A stretch of 64,000 nt of DNA from positions 1,798,001 to 1,862,000 of the forward strand of contig NZ_JBEPJZ010000001.1 of NCBI RefSeq assembly GCF_040496035.1, written 5' to 3'. Of this stretch, positions 9,321 through 17,406 are shown one piece after another; position 1 is the stretch's first letter, and each line of letters opens with the position of its first letter. The DNA is from Agromyces sp. SYSU T00194 (lineage in GTDB: Bacteria > Actinomycetota > Actinomycetes > Actinomycetales > Microbacteriaceae). The notes under the pieces were generated by a model. That model made no database searches. It worked only from the letters and a program-made list of their open reading frames with translations, and was not told the DNA's origin. The translations under genes were made by a program, and so were the position numbers.

Positions 9321-9361
9321 TAGGTTATCGATCACCTACCGAATAGGTTATCGATGACTTA
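9321..9361. promoter_or_regulatory. Two tandem LacI-type operators
   Basis: Site 1 (9321-9338) is an 18-bp palindrome TAGGTTATCGATCACCTA with one mismatched pair. Site 2 (9344-9361), TAGGTTATCGATGACTTA, is a close copy. Both are centred on CG, as LacI-family operators are, and the centres are 23 bp apart, close to two helical turns. They lie between the divergent lacI gene and operon 1; TAGACT on the minus strand (9315-9320) is a plausible -10 for lacI beside site 1. Confidence 0.65.
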
Positions 9362-9364
9362 CGG

Positions 9365-9378
9365 ACCGGTTGACCGGT
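9365..9378 (+). promoter_or_regulatory. ACCGGTTGACCGGT motif upstream of operon 1
   Basis: A 14-bp sequence with two ACCGGT units, 45 bases before the first gene of operon 1. A 13/14 match on the opposite strand lies at 13753-13766 before the SDR gene. The embedded TTGACC could be a -35 element. Possibly a second regulator's site. Confidence 0.4.
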
Positions 9379-9422
9379 TTGGAGTCCGATTCCGATCACC
9401 GCGTCACACGAGAAGGTCAACG

Positions 9423-10466
9423 ATGACATTGGTCCCCACCCGCGAGGTCCGCGAGCACGACTACGGCGTCCCGAACTGGCGGCTGGGGGAGGCGCCCTGG
9501 CAGGCGATCCCCCCGATCGCGACGGCGCGGGCGCGGGTGATCATCGACAACGACTTCTCGGGCGACCCGGACGACCTCTACCAGCTGGTCCACCACCTGC
9601 TCTCCCCGAACGTGGACATCCGCGCGGTCGTCGGCTCGCACCTGCGCGACGGCGACCCGTTCGATCCCGGTCCCGGGACCGCGGCGAACGCCGTCGCGGT
9701 CGTCGAGCACGTCTTCGCGCGCATGGGCCTCGCCTCCACCGAGCGCATCCACCGTGGAGCGGACGCGCCGCTCGCCGACCGATCGACCCCGCAGCCGTCT
9801 GCGGCGGCGCGCGCGATCATCGACGAGGCGCTGCGCGACGACGACCGCCCGCTGTTCTTCGTCGCCGGGGGCGGGCTGACCGACCTCGCATCCGCCTACC
9901 TGCTCGAGCCGCGCATCGCCGAGCGGATGACGGTGGTCTGGATCGGCGGCCGGGAGCACGACGGGCTCGCCTACCCGCCCCCGAACGCCATGCCGATCGA
10001 GTACAACCTGCTCATCGACCTCGTCGCCGGGCAGGTGGTCTTCAACGACTCCGACCTGACCGTCTGGCAGGTGCCGCGCGACGTCTACCGCCAGTGCCTC
10101 GTGTCCGACGCGGAGCTGCGGCTCCGCGTCGCGGCGGCCGGGCCGGTCGGCCGGTACCTCTACGACGAGGTCGCCGAGGTGGTCGTGCGCGCGTCCGGTC
10201 AGGGTCGGGGTCCCGCCGAGACCTACGCGCTCGGCGACTCGCCCCTCGTGCTGCTGACCGCGCTGCAGTCGCTGTTCGAGGCCGACTCCTCCTCGAGCCG
10301 GCATGTCGTGCGCGCGACGCCCGCGCTCGCCGACGACGGCACGTACGTCGAGGTCCCCGGCGCGCGGGAGATGCGGGTCTACACGTGGGTCGACGTGCGA
10401 CTCATGTTCGAGGACTTCTACCTCAAGCTCGACGAGTTCAGCCGCTGGCAGGCGGCCCACTCGTGA
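9423..10466 (+). CDS. Nucleoside hydrolase-like protein (IUNRH superfamily), operon 1
   Basis: 347 residues. The N-terminal calcium-binding signature of nucleoside hydrolases (normally DTDPGxDD) is present in a variant form, IIDNDFSGDPDDLYQL (residues about 41-56), followed by the ribose-site-like VVGSHLRDGD and FFVAGGGLTDLASAYLL segments. The family hydrolyses N-glycosidic bonds of nucleosides; the altered motif and sugar-transport context suggest a non-standard N- or O-glycoside substrate (inference). ATG at 9423 has AGAAGG six bases upstream; an earlier in-frame ATG at 9354 falls inside operator 2 and is rejected. First gene of operon 1. Confidence 0.75.
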   Translation: MTLVPTREVREHDYGVPNWRLGEAPWQAIPPIATARARVIIDNDFSGDPDDLYQLVHHLLSPNVDIRAVVGSHLRDGDPFDPGPGTAANAVAVVEHVFARMGLASTERIHRGADAPLADRSTPQPSAAARAIIDEALRDDDRPLFFVAGGGLTDLASAYLLEPRIAERMTVVWIGGREHDGLAYPPPNAMPIEYNLLIDLVAGQVVFNDSDLTVWQVPRDVYRQCLVSDAELRLRVAAAGPVGRYLYDEVAEVVVRASGQGRGPAETYALGDSPLVLLTALQSLFEADSSSSRHVVRATPALADDGTYVEVPGAREMRVYTWVDVRLMFEDFYLKLDEFSRWQAAHS

Positions 10467-10543
10467 GGCGGCGCACCCGACGCGCCGCGACAGGCCCGGC
10501 AACGCCCGGCCTGCACTCTGCACATCACAAGGGAACGGAAGCA

Positions 10544-11806
10544 ATGATGCAACTGAATCGATCGTGGAGCGCCGTCGCGCTCGGGGCCGTCGCCGTCACG
10601 GTGCTCGCCGGCTGCACCGCCGGTGGATCCGACGACGGAAGCACCGAGCTGAGCGTCTGGGTGCCCACGCTGGAGGAGACCCAGGCGGCCGCCATGGACG
10701 AGCTCGTCTCGACCTTCGAGGAAGCGAACCCGGGCATCACCGTCAACGTCGAGGAGCGCTCGGTCGACGACCACAAGACCGCGCTCCGACAGTCCGCGGG
10801 CACCGGCACCGGCCCCGACGTCTACTGGTACTGGGAGGGCTCGGGCCTGGGCGGCGAGCTCGTCGACGTAGGCATGAGCCTCGACCTCAGCGACTACTAC
10901 GCCGAGTACGGCTGGGAGGATCGCTTCACGCCCGCATCGCTCGGCGGCATCACGCAGTACGGCGGGTTCGACGGCGTGCCGTGGACGCAGCAGGGTGAGG
11001 GCCTCTACTACAGCAAGTCCCTGTTCGCCGAGGCGGGCATCGACGAGCCGCCGACGACCTACGACGAGCTGGTCGACGCCGCCGACGCGCTCGTCGAGGC
11101 GGGCGTCGTGCCGATGAGCCTCGGCGGCACCGTGAACTGGCACGTCATGCGCCTGCTCGACGCCCTCATCGAGACGAAGTGCGGCGCCGATGTGGCCGAC
11201 GAGCTGAACACCGGCGACGGCGACTGGGGCGCCGAGGCGTGCGTCACCGAGGCCTTCACCGAGCTCACGACCTGGGGAGACCAGTACCTCAGCGACGGCT
11301 TCATGGGCATCAGCAACGACGATGCCAGCCAGCTCTTCTACACCGGAGAGTCGGCCATGCAGTTCGAGGGCACCTGGTTCAACTCCAACGTGGTCGAGAA
11401 CGGCATGGACGCCGAGGACATCGGCATCATCATGTTCCCGACCGGCACCGGCCGTCTCTACGGCTTCGGCGAGGCGTACTACATCAGCGCCGAGTCGGAG
11501 CACCCCGACGAGGCCGCGCAGTTCCTCGACTTCATCACCTCCACTGAGGGGCAGGAGATCGCCGGTTCCGCCTGGGCGGCACTGTCGGTCAACGCCGAGG
11601 TGCCCGTCTCCACGGAGAACCCGCTGAACGAGGTCTGGGCCGGCCTGTTCAACGAGGCGACGGGCATCTACACGAACAACGACCAGAACTTCTCGACCGC
11701 CGAGACGACCGAGTACTGGCGCATCCAGAACTCGGTGCTGACCGGCGACCTCGACCCGGCCGACGCCGGGGCGGAGTTCCAGGCCTACCGGGACGCCAAC
11801 GGATAG
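10544..11806 (+). CDS. Extracellular solute-binding lipoprotein of a sugar ABC transporter, operon 1
   Basis: 420-residue binding protein of family 1 (MalE-like). Signal peptide with lipobox VLAGC, Cys at residue 24, so anchored to the outer face of the membrane. The mature part has the usual TELSVWVPTLEETQAAAMDELVSTFEEANPGITV start, MQFEGTWF and YYISAESEHPDEAAQFLDFITS. It captures the sugar for the two permeases downstream. It follows the nucleoside-hydrolase-like gene by 77 bases and is separated from the first permease by a strong hairpin (11815-11859), which should raise its expression relative to the permeases. Confidence 0.93.
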   Translation: MMQLNRSWSAVALGAVAVTVLAGCTAGGSDDGSTELSVWVPTLEETQAAAMDELVSTFEEANPGITVNVEERSVDDHKTALRQSAGTGTGPDVYWYWEGSGLGGELVDVGMSLDLSDYYAEYGWEDRFTPASLGGITQYGGFDGVPWTQQGEGLYYSKSLFAEAGIDEPPTTYDELVDAADALVEAGVVPMSLGGTVNWHVMRLLDALIETKCGADVADELNTGDGDWGAEACVTEAFTELTTWGDQYLSDGFMGISNDDASQLFYTGESAMQFEGTWFNSNVVENGMDAEDIGIIMFPTGTGRLYGFGEAYYISAESEHPDEAAQFLDFITSTEGQEIAGSAWAALSVNAEVPVSTENPLNEVWAGLFNEATGIYTNNDQNFSTAETTEYWRIQNSVLTGDLDPADAGAEFQAYRDANG

Positions 11807-11814
11807 TCCCCATC

Positions 11815-11859
11815 GGTTCGGCGGGGGTCGTTCGCGACCCTCGCCGGGCCTCCCGAACC
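11815..11859 (+). terminator. Intercistronic hairpin with UUCG loop, between binding protein and permease
   Basis: Inner stem GGCGGGGGTCG (11820-11830) pairs with CGACCCTCGCC (11835-11845) through one G-T wobble, closing a TTCG tetraloop. Outer arms GGTTCGG (11815-11821) and CCGAACC (11853-11859) extend it. Likely a partial terminator or 3' mRNA stabiliser for the binding-protein message. Confidence 0.65.
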
Positions 11860-11900
11860 ACGCGGGCGCGGCCCGCATCCGGTCGAAGGAAGCAACACCC

Positions 11901-12854
11901 ATGTCAACTGTCGCGATCGTCACGCGCGGGCGTTCCGCGCGGCGCGGTGATCCGCGTGCGAGCCGTCGCACGCCGAAGCATCACCGGTTCACCCTGGCGC
12001 TGCCATACCTCATCCCGACCCTCGTGCTCTACGGGTGGTTCCTCGTCTACCCGATGCTCGACGCCGTGCGGCTGTCGTTCTTCGAGTGGTCGGGGTTCCG
12101 CACCCAGGAGCAGACCTGGGTCGGCGTGGACAACTACGTGCGCCTGTTCACCCAGGACGCCGTGTTCTGGACCGCGCTCGGCAACTCGGTGATCTGGGTC
12201 GTGCTGTCGCTGCTGCTGCCGACGGTGATCGCGCTGCTCCTCGCGCTCGGCCTGAACCGCAAGATGGTGGGCCGCAACCTGATGCGCGCGGTGTTCTACA
12301 TTCCGGCGGTGTTCGCGTCGATCACGGTCGCGGCGATGTGGCGCTGGATCTACAACCCGACGCTCGGGTTCGTGAACCAGTTCCTGACCGCCGTCGGGCT
12401 CGAGGAGTGGGCCCAGTCGTGGCTCGGCGACCCGCAGTTCGCGCTCGGGTCCATCTTCGTCGCGAGCATCTGGCAGGCGGTCGGGTTCAGCATGGTGCTG
12501 TTCCTCGCGGGCCTGCAGACCGTGCCGGTGGAGTTGATCGAGGCCTCCAAGCTCGACGGTGCGAACGCGTGGCAGCGGTTCTGGGCGGTCACGGTCCCCG
12601 CGTTGCGGCCGACCACCGTGGTCGTGGTCATCCTCACGATCATCAACGCGCTGAAGGTCTTCGACCTCGTCGTCGGCATGACCGGGGGCGGCCCTGCGCA
12701 GTCGACCCAGGTGCTCGCGCTCTGGTCGTACACGCAGTCATTCACCAACCACCAGTTCGGCATGGGCGGCGCCGTCGCCACCGTGCTGCTGATCGTCACG
12801 CTCGCCCTGGTCATCCCGTACATGGCCTGGTCGATGAAGGGAGAGGAGCGATGA
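11901..12854 (+). CDS. Sugar ABC transporter permease (MalF type), operon 1
   Basis: 317 residues with about six membrane helices, beginning near LALPYLIPTLVLYGWFLVYP. The cytoplasmic EAA loop is visible as EASKLDGANAWQRFWAVTVPALRP (about residues 213-236); it contacts the ATPase. Inner-membrane half-channel paired with the MalG-type protein, whose ATG overlaps this stop by 4 bases. An extra arginine-rich N-terminal tail of about 30 residues precedes helix 1. No ATPase gene lies in the operon, so a shared MsiK-type ATPase elsewhere is expected (known for actinobacterial sugar transporters). Confidence 0.93.
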   Translation: MSTVAIVTRGRSARRGDPRASRRTPKHHRFTLALPYLIPTLVLYGWFLVYPMLDAVRLSFFEWSGFRTQEQTWVGVDNYVRLFTQDAVFWTALGNSVIWVVLSLLLPTVIALLLALGLNRKMVGRNLMRAVFYIPAVFASITVAAMWRWIYNPTLGFVNQFLTAVGLEEWAQSWLGDPQFALGSIFVASIWQAVGFSMVLFLAGLQTVPVELIEASKLDGANAWQRFWAVTVPALRPTTVVVVILTIINALKVFDLVVGMTGGGPAQSTQVLALWSYTQSFTNHQFGMGGAVATVLLIVTLALVIPYMAWSMKGEER

Positions 12855-13744
12855 CCGCCACGCTCCCCGCGAAGACCGCGCACGCCGTGCGCCCCGATGC
12901 TCCGGAGCGCCGCCGCCCGCCGCGCGACTACGTCGGCATCGGGCTCTGGGTCGCGCTCGCCGTCACGGCGCTGCTGTGGTTCCTGCCGCTCTACCTGATG
13001 TTCATGACCTCGGTGAAGTCCAAGCCCGAGCTGAACGCCCTGCCGCAATGGGCGCTGCCGCAGACGTGGGAGTGGGCGAACTACGCCTCAGCGATCGAGA
13101 TCGGCGACTTCTGGGTCACCGCGGGCAACAGCCTGTTGATCGCCGCGATCAAGGTGCCGATCGGGCTCGCGATCGCCGCCGCCACCGCGTTCGCACTCGC
13201 GCGCATCCGGTTCCGGGGAGGCCGCATCGTGCTGATGGTGATCGCGATCGGCTCGATGATCCCGATCCAGATCGGTCTCGGCCCGTTGTTCAGCACGATG
13301 CTGAACCTCGGACTCCTCGACTCGCGGATGGGATTGATCCTGCCGTACCTCGCGTTCGGCATCCCGTACCAGGTGTTCGTGCTCTACGGGTTCTTCCGCG
13401 GCGTGCCCGACGAATTGGAGGAGTCGGCCCGCATCGACGGGGCGTCGACGTTCCGCATCTTCTGGCAGATCATCCTGCCGCTGGCGAAGCCGGCGCTCGC
13501 CGCCCTCTTCGTGCTCGACTTCGTCGCGACCTGGAACGAGTACGCGATGGCGACGACGCTGCTGCGGTCGCAGGACAACTGGACGATCCCGCTCGCCGTG
13601 CAGAGCTTCTCGACGCAGCACGGCACGGACTACGGGCCCATGAACGCCTTCATCTTCATGTCGGCGATCCCGGTGCTCATCGTGTACCTGCTGTTCCAGC
13701 GGTACTTCGTGCAGGGCGCGCTCGCCGGCGCGGTGAAGGGCTAG
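12851..13744 (+). CDS. Carbohydrate ABC transporter permease (MalG type), operon 1
   Basis: 297-residue second permease. Six predicted helices from WVALAVTALLWFLPLYLMFM; EAA loop EESARIDGASTFRIFWQIILPLAKPAL; C-terminus FQRYFVQGALAGAVKG is the standard end of MalG-type proteins. The ATG start lies in the ATGA overlap with the MalF-type gene, with GAGAGGAG as ribosome binding site inside that gene. The next gene (SDR) starts 57 bases downstream behind its own probable -10 element. Confidence 0.93.
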   Translation: MTATLPAKTAHAVRPDAPERRRPPRDYVGIGLWVALAVTALLWFLPLYLMFMTSVKSKPELNALPQWALPQTWEWANYASAIEIGDFWVTAGNSLLIAAIKVPIGLAIAAATAFALARIRFRGGRIVLMVIAIGSMIPIQIGLGPLFSTMLNLGLLDSRMGLILPYLAFGIPYQVFVLYGFFRGVPDELEESARIDGASTFRIFWQIILPLAKPALAALFVLDFVATWNEYAMATTLLRSQDNWTIPLAVQSFSTQHGTDYGPMNAFIFMSAIPVLIVYLLFQRYFVQGALAGAVKG

Positions 13745-13752
13745 GCGCATGC

Positions 13753-13772
13753 ACTGGTCAACCGGTTATGGT
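13753..13772 (+). promoter_or_regulatory. Probable internal promoter/operator before the SDR gene
   Basis: ACTGGTCAACCGGT (13753-13766) is the reverse complement of the 9365-9378 motif with one change. It abuts TATGGT (13767-13772), a good -10 hexamer 29 bases before the SDR ATG. Suggests shared control of the transport and enzyme halves of operon 1. Confidence 0.45.
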
Positions 13773-13801
13773 GCTGGGGGACGCGAACGAAGGGATCGAC
13801 G

Positions 13802-14560
13802 ATGACCGAACGTCTCCAGGGCAAGACCGCGATGGTGACCGGGGCCGCCTCGGGGATCGGCCGACAGGTGGCGCTGCGCTTCCTGCGGGAGGGCGCCCGG
13901 GTCGCGTTCGCCGACCGTGACGCGGCGGCGGTCGCGGCGGTCGTCGACGGGCTCGGGGAGGGCGCACGTGCCGTGGTGATGGACGTGTCCGACGAGGCAT
14001 CCGTCGCCGCCGGGGTGGAGGGGCTCGTCGCCGACGGCTGGCGGCCCGAGACGGTGGTCGTGAACGCGGGCGTGCAGCTGTTCGGCCAGGACGCGAAGGT
14101 CGCCGACCTCGACCTCGACGTCTGGCGCCGCACGGTCGACGTGAACCTCACCGGCGCGTTCCTCACCATCAAGCACTCGGTGCGCGCGCTGCTCGGCGGC
14201 GGGGGCGGGTCGATCATCCTCACCGGCAGTCCCACGGCCGTGCGCGGCGAGGGTGCCGACTTCACCGCCTACAGCTCCTCCAAGGCCGGCATGCACGGGC
14301 TCGGACGCACGGTCGCTGCGGCGTATGCCCGCGACGGCATCCGCGTGAACACCGTGATCCCGGCCTACACGGAGACGCCGCTGGTCTCGACGCTCACCGG
14401 CGACGACGAGGCGCGCACGGCGATCGTCGGGCGCATCCCCATGGGCCGCGCCGGCAGCGCCGAGGATCTCGAGGGCATCATGGTCTACCTCGCGAGCGAC
14501 GACAGCGCCTTCGCGACCGGCGCGGCGTTCGCCGTCGACGGAGGGATGTCGACGCTGTGA
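13802..14560 (+). CDS. SDR family NAD(P)-dependent dehydrogenase, operon 1
   Basis: 252-residue classical short-chain dehydrogenase. Cofactor motif TGAASGIG at residues 14-21; active-site Ser in LTGSPTA, Tyr157 and Lys161 in FTAYSSSKAG; the end FATGAAFAVDGGMSTL is typical. Most SDR proteins next to sugar ABC operons oxidise a free sugar or polyol; here a sugar-to-lactone oxidation is inferred, because the next gene resembles a lactonase and overlaps its stop (GTGA). Start ATG at 13802 has weak GGGATCGACG spacing upstream and follows a -10 at 13767-13772. Confidence 0.85.
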   Translation: MTERLQGKTAMVTGAASGIGRQVALRFLREGARVAFADRDAAAVAAVVDGLGEGARAVVMDVSDEASVAAGVEGLVADGWRPETVVVNAGVQLFGQDAKVADLDLDVWRRTVDVNLTGAFLTIKHSVRALLGGGGGSIILTGSPTAVRGEGADFTAYSSSKAGMHGLGRTVAAAYARDGIRVNTVIPAYTETPLVSTLTGDDEARTAIVGRIPMGRAGSAEDLEGIMVYLASDDSAFATGAAFAVDGGMSTL

Positions 14561-16377
14561 GCGACCGGGCGGTCGACGACGCCGCATGGGGCGACCGCGA
14601 GCCGGAGCCCGTGACGATCGACCTCGGCCCGTGGAGCCTGGAGCTGCGCGGCGACGAGCTCGCCGACATCCGCTTCGACGGCACCGGGGTGCTGCGGAGC
14701 ATCCGCGCCGTCGCCCGCGACCGCGACTGGTCGACCGTGCCGGTGACGGTCGAGTCGATCGCGACGCGCGACGACGGCTGCGACCTCGAGCTCGCGATGC
14801 GCGGTCTCGGCGCCGACATCGCCGCGCGCCTCGAGCTGCGGTGCGACGAGCGGATGCTGCGCGTGCGCCTGGTCGCACGATCGCTGACCGAGTTCGCCCG
14901 CAACCGCCTCGGGCTCGTGGTGCTGCACCCGCCCGGCCTCGCCGGCACCCCGCTCGAGGTCGGCACCGCGGACGGCGGGTCCGTTCGCACCGCCTACCCC
15001 GAGGCGATCGCCCCGCACCAGCCCGCGATCGACATCCGCTCGCTCGCCTGGGCGCACGACGGCGTCGAGCTGCGCGTCGCATTCGACGGCGACGTCTTCG
15101 AGACGGAGGACCAGCGCAACTGGACCGACGCATCGTACAAGACCTACAGCACGCCGCTGGCGCTGCCCTTCCCCGTGACCCTGGCTGCCGGCACCCTCGT
15201 CGAGCAGGCCGTCACGGTCGAGGCACGTCGCGTCCGCGCAGGCGAGGGGCCGGCGGATGCCTCGGGGCCGCACCTGTTCGCAACCGGTCGTGCGGTGCCC
15301 GACCTGACGCTCGGCGCGTCGACCGCGCCCGACGCGGCGCTCGGCGACCTCGCGCTGCCGGCGGGGCTCGCCGGCGTGCTCGTCGAACCCGACGCCCGCA
15401 CCCCGCACTGGCGCGCGGCGCTCGCGCGCGCCGCGCGCGAGGCGGGGGAGCTGCCGCTGGACGTGCGGATCGTCGCCGACGAAGCCGCGGACATCGCGCC
15501 GATCGTGCGGTACGCGGCGGCGTCGGCGGCGGTGGCACGCCTGGGCGTGTACTCGGGCTCGACGCACGTCACCGAGCCGGCGCTCTGGAACGCGCTGGCT
15601 GCGGCCGCGGCCGCGCACGCGCCGAACGCCGAGCTCGTCGGGGGCGCACGCTCGCACTTCACCGAGCTCAACCGGGAGCACGACCGGGTGCCGGGCGAGG
15701 TGCCCGCGATCGGGTTCGCGCTCACACCGCAGATGCACGCGACCGAGCGCGCCCAGGTCGTCGAGTCGGTGCCGATGCAGGCCCTCGTCGTGCGCGACGC
15801 GGCGCGCATCGCCGACGGGCGGCCGTTGCACGTCGGCCCGATCACGCTGCGATCGCGGTTCAACGCGGTGGCGACGAGCGCGCCGGGCGCGACGAGCGCG
15901 CCGGGCGCGGCGGGGGCGCGCGACGCGGCCGGCACCGAGGCGCCGCTGGACCTCCCCGACGGCTACGGCGCCGAGCACGTGCACGCCGCCACCGACCCGC
16001 GCCAGTCGTCGCGCGCGCTCGCGGCCTGGGCGGTCGCGAGCTTCGCGTCGATCTGCGCCGCGGGCGCGGCGAGCGGCGGCACCGTGGCGAGCGTCGACCT
16101 CTTCGAGACGCAGGGGCCTCGCGGCATCCGCGACCGCGACGGCGCGTTCCCGGTCGCCGACGCGGTGGCCGCGATCGCGTCGCTGCGCGGCGGCGAACTG
16201 CTCGCGGGCGAGCCGGTCGGCGACGTCTGGTCGGTCGGGGCGCGCTTCGACGACGGGCGCGTGCGCGTCCTGCTGGCCGACCTCGGCCCCGACCCCGCCA
16301 CGGGCGAGGCGATGGTCGGAGATCGCGTGCTCCCGTACGCCCTCGAGCCCTGGTCGTTCGCGGCGTTCGACGCCTGA
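14557..16377 (+). CDS. Three-part protein resembling D-apionate lactonase, operon 1
   Basis: 606 residues, no signal peptide. The N-terminal ~210 residues look like a beta-sandwich and contain FETEDQRNWTDASYKTY, a block I associate with D-apionate lactonase (ApnL). The middle (~220-480) is TIM-barrel-like, with VEPDARTPHWRAAL and VYSGSTHVTEPALWNAL. The C-terminal ~90 residues form a small beta domain ending RVLPYALEPWSFAAFDA. A GATSAPGATSAPG linker (about residues 437-450) is encoded by an 18-bp repeat (15871-15906). GTG start in a GTGA overlap with the SDR gene implies coupling. Inferred role: opening an aldonolactone made by the SDR enzyme. The ApnL resemblance is from memory and the substrate is not proven. 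Confidence 0.55.
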   Translation: MSDRAVDDAAWGDREPEPVTIDLGPWSLELRGDELADIRFDGTGVLRSIRAVARDRDWSTVPVTVESIATRDDGCDLELAMRGLGADIAARLELRCDERMLRVRLVARSLTEFARNRLGLVVLHPPGLAGTPLEVGTADGGSVRTAYPEAIAPHQPAIDIRSLAWAHDGVELRVAFDGDVFETEDQRNWTDASYKTYSTPLALPFPVTLAAGTLVEQAVTVEARRVRAGEGPADASGPHLFATGRAVPDLTLGASTAPDAALGDLALPAGLAGVLVEPDARTPHWRAALARAAREAGELPLDVRIVADEAADIAPIVRYAAASAAVARLGVYSGSTHVTEPALWNALAAAAAAHAPNAELVGGARSHFTELNREHDRVPGEVPAIGFALTPQMHATERAQVVESVPMQALVVRDAARIADGRPLHVGPITLRSRFNAVATSAPGATSAPGAAGARDAAGTEAPLDLPDGYGAEHVHAATDPRQSSRALAAWAVASFASICAAGAASGGTVASVDLFETQGPRGIRDRDGAFPVADAVAAIASLRGGELLAGEPVGDVWSVGARFDDGRVRVLLADLGPDPATGEAMVGDRVLPYALEPWSFAAFDA

Positions 16378-16456
16378 GGGCCGTCCGTCCCGACAGGGCG
16401 CTGCACGAGCGTGGGACCATGGAGGGGACGGTCCGACACGCCGCGGGGAGGTCGTG

Positions 16457-16951
16457 ATGATCCGGGTCCGAGTCATGGGCGTCGCGCTCGACGCGTCGGG
16501 CCAGCACATCGTGCTGCTCGAGCCGCTGGCGGGCGAGACGGGGGAGGGGCGCGTGCTGCCGATCTGGATCGGCGCGCAGGAGGCGACGTCGATCATGATC
16601 GCCGTGGAGGGCGCCGAGCCGCCGCGTCCGCTGTCGCACGACCTCATCACCACGCTGTTCGGCGCGGTCGACGCGCGGCTCGAGCGGGTCGACGTGACGC
16701 GGCTCGACGAGGGCACGTTCTACGCCGAGCTCTCGCTGGCGACGCCGACCGGCACGCAGGTGCTCGACTCGCGGCCCTCCGACGCGATCGGCCTCGCACT
16801 GCGCTCCGACGCCGAGATCCGCATCGCCGAGGACGTGCTCGAGGAGGCCGGCGTGCCCGCCGACATGGTCGACATGCATCGCGACGAGGACCGGGTCGAG
16901 GAGTTCCGTCGCTTCCTCGACACCGTCGACCCGGAGGACTTCCAGGGCTGA
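16457..16951 (+). CDS. Bifunctional nuclease family protein (DUF151)
   Basis: 164-residue cytoplasmic protein of the DUF151/bifunctional nuclease type. Diagnostic segments are IVLLEPLAGETGEGRVLPIWIGAQEATSIMIA, RPLSHDLITTLFGAV, and LDSRPSDAIGLALRSDAEIRIAEDVLEEAG. Plant relatives degrade RNA and DNA; bacterial members are near-universal in Actinobacteria with unsettled function. ATG at 16457 has GGGGAGG 5-6 bases upstream, preferred over the GTG at 16454. It follows the lactonase-like gene by 79 bases but belongs to a different process. Confidence 0.9.
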   Translation: MIRVRVMGVALDASGQHIVLLEPLAGETGEGRVLPIWIGAQEATSIMIAVEGAEPPRPLSHDLITTLFGAVDARLERVDVTRLDEGTFYAELSLATPTGTQVLDSRPSDAIGLALRSDAEIRIAEDVLEEAGVPADMVDMHRDEDRVEEFRRFLDTVDPEDFQG

Positions 16952-16984
16952 GGACGACTCCGGCGCGCCGCATCCGCTCACGAA

Positions 16985-16990
16985 TACCAT
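16985..16990 (+). promoter_or_regulatory. -10 hexamer TACCAT, leaderless start at 16997
   Basis: TACCAT, six bases (CGGAGG), then ATG. The GGAGG directly touching the ATG is too close to serve as a ribosome binding site, which favours leaderless initiation. Confidence 0.5.
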
Positions 16991-16996
16991 CGGAGG

Positions 16997-17395
16997 ATGC
17001 GACGGGACGACGTGGTGCGCTCACTGTTCGACGACGGCTGGAACCGCGGCGACTTCACGCCCACCGCCGACTGGCTCGGTGACTTCCGGGTGCACGTCGG
17101 CGGCCGCACGATGGAGCTCGACGCACCCGCGACGCACGCCCTGGTCGCGCGCTGGCGCACCGCGTTCCCCGACCTGCGCTTCGACGTGCACCGGGTCGTC
17201 GACGGCGGCGACGAATTCGCGGTGCACCTCACGCTCACGGGCACGCACCGGGGAGAGTGGAACGGCCACCCTGCCACGGGCAATCGCATGTCGGTGCCGC
17301 ACGCGATGTTCATCCGCTTCGACGGCGACCGCATCACCGACATCTGGGAGGTGCTCGATTCCGGCGCGATGGACGCGCAGCTCGCTTCGGGCTGA
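16997..17395 (+). CDS. SnoaL-like/ester cyclase (NTF2-fold) protein
   Basis: 132-residue single-domain protein of the NTF2-like SnoaL polyketide-cyclase-like family. It shows the marks VVRSLFDDGWNRGDFTPTADWL, LVARWRTAFPDLRFDVHRVVDGGDEFAVHLTLTGTHRGEWNG, and MFIRFDGDRITDIWEVLDSG, the last two being the conserved strands of this fold. Many such proteins are stand-alone and of unknown substrate; no polyketide genes are near. Leaderless TACCAT promoter. Converges on the YhgE/Pip gene across a small hairpin (17407-17426). Confidence 0.8.
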   Translation: MRRDDVVRSLFDDGWNRGDFTPTADWLGDFRVHVGGRTMELDAPATHALVARWRTAFPDLRFDVHRVVDGGDEFAVHLTLTGTHRGEWNGHPATGNRMSVPHAMFIRFDGDRITDIWEVLDSGAMDAQLASG

Positions 17396-17406
17396 GCGAC
17401 GGAGCC

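Noticed and set aside
9354..9356. ATG at 9354 as start of the nucleoside-hydrolase-like gene.
   Set aside because: It lies inside LacI-type operator 2 and lacks a ribosome binding site; ATG at 9423 has AGAAGG six bases upstream.
16445..16459. Leaderless start for the DUF151 gene.
   Set aside because: A well-spaced GGGGAGG ribosome binding site precedes ATG 16457, so normal initiation explains it.
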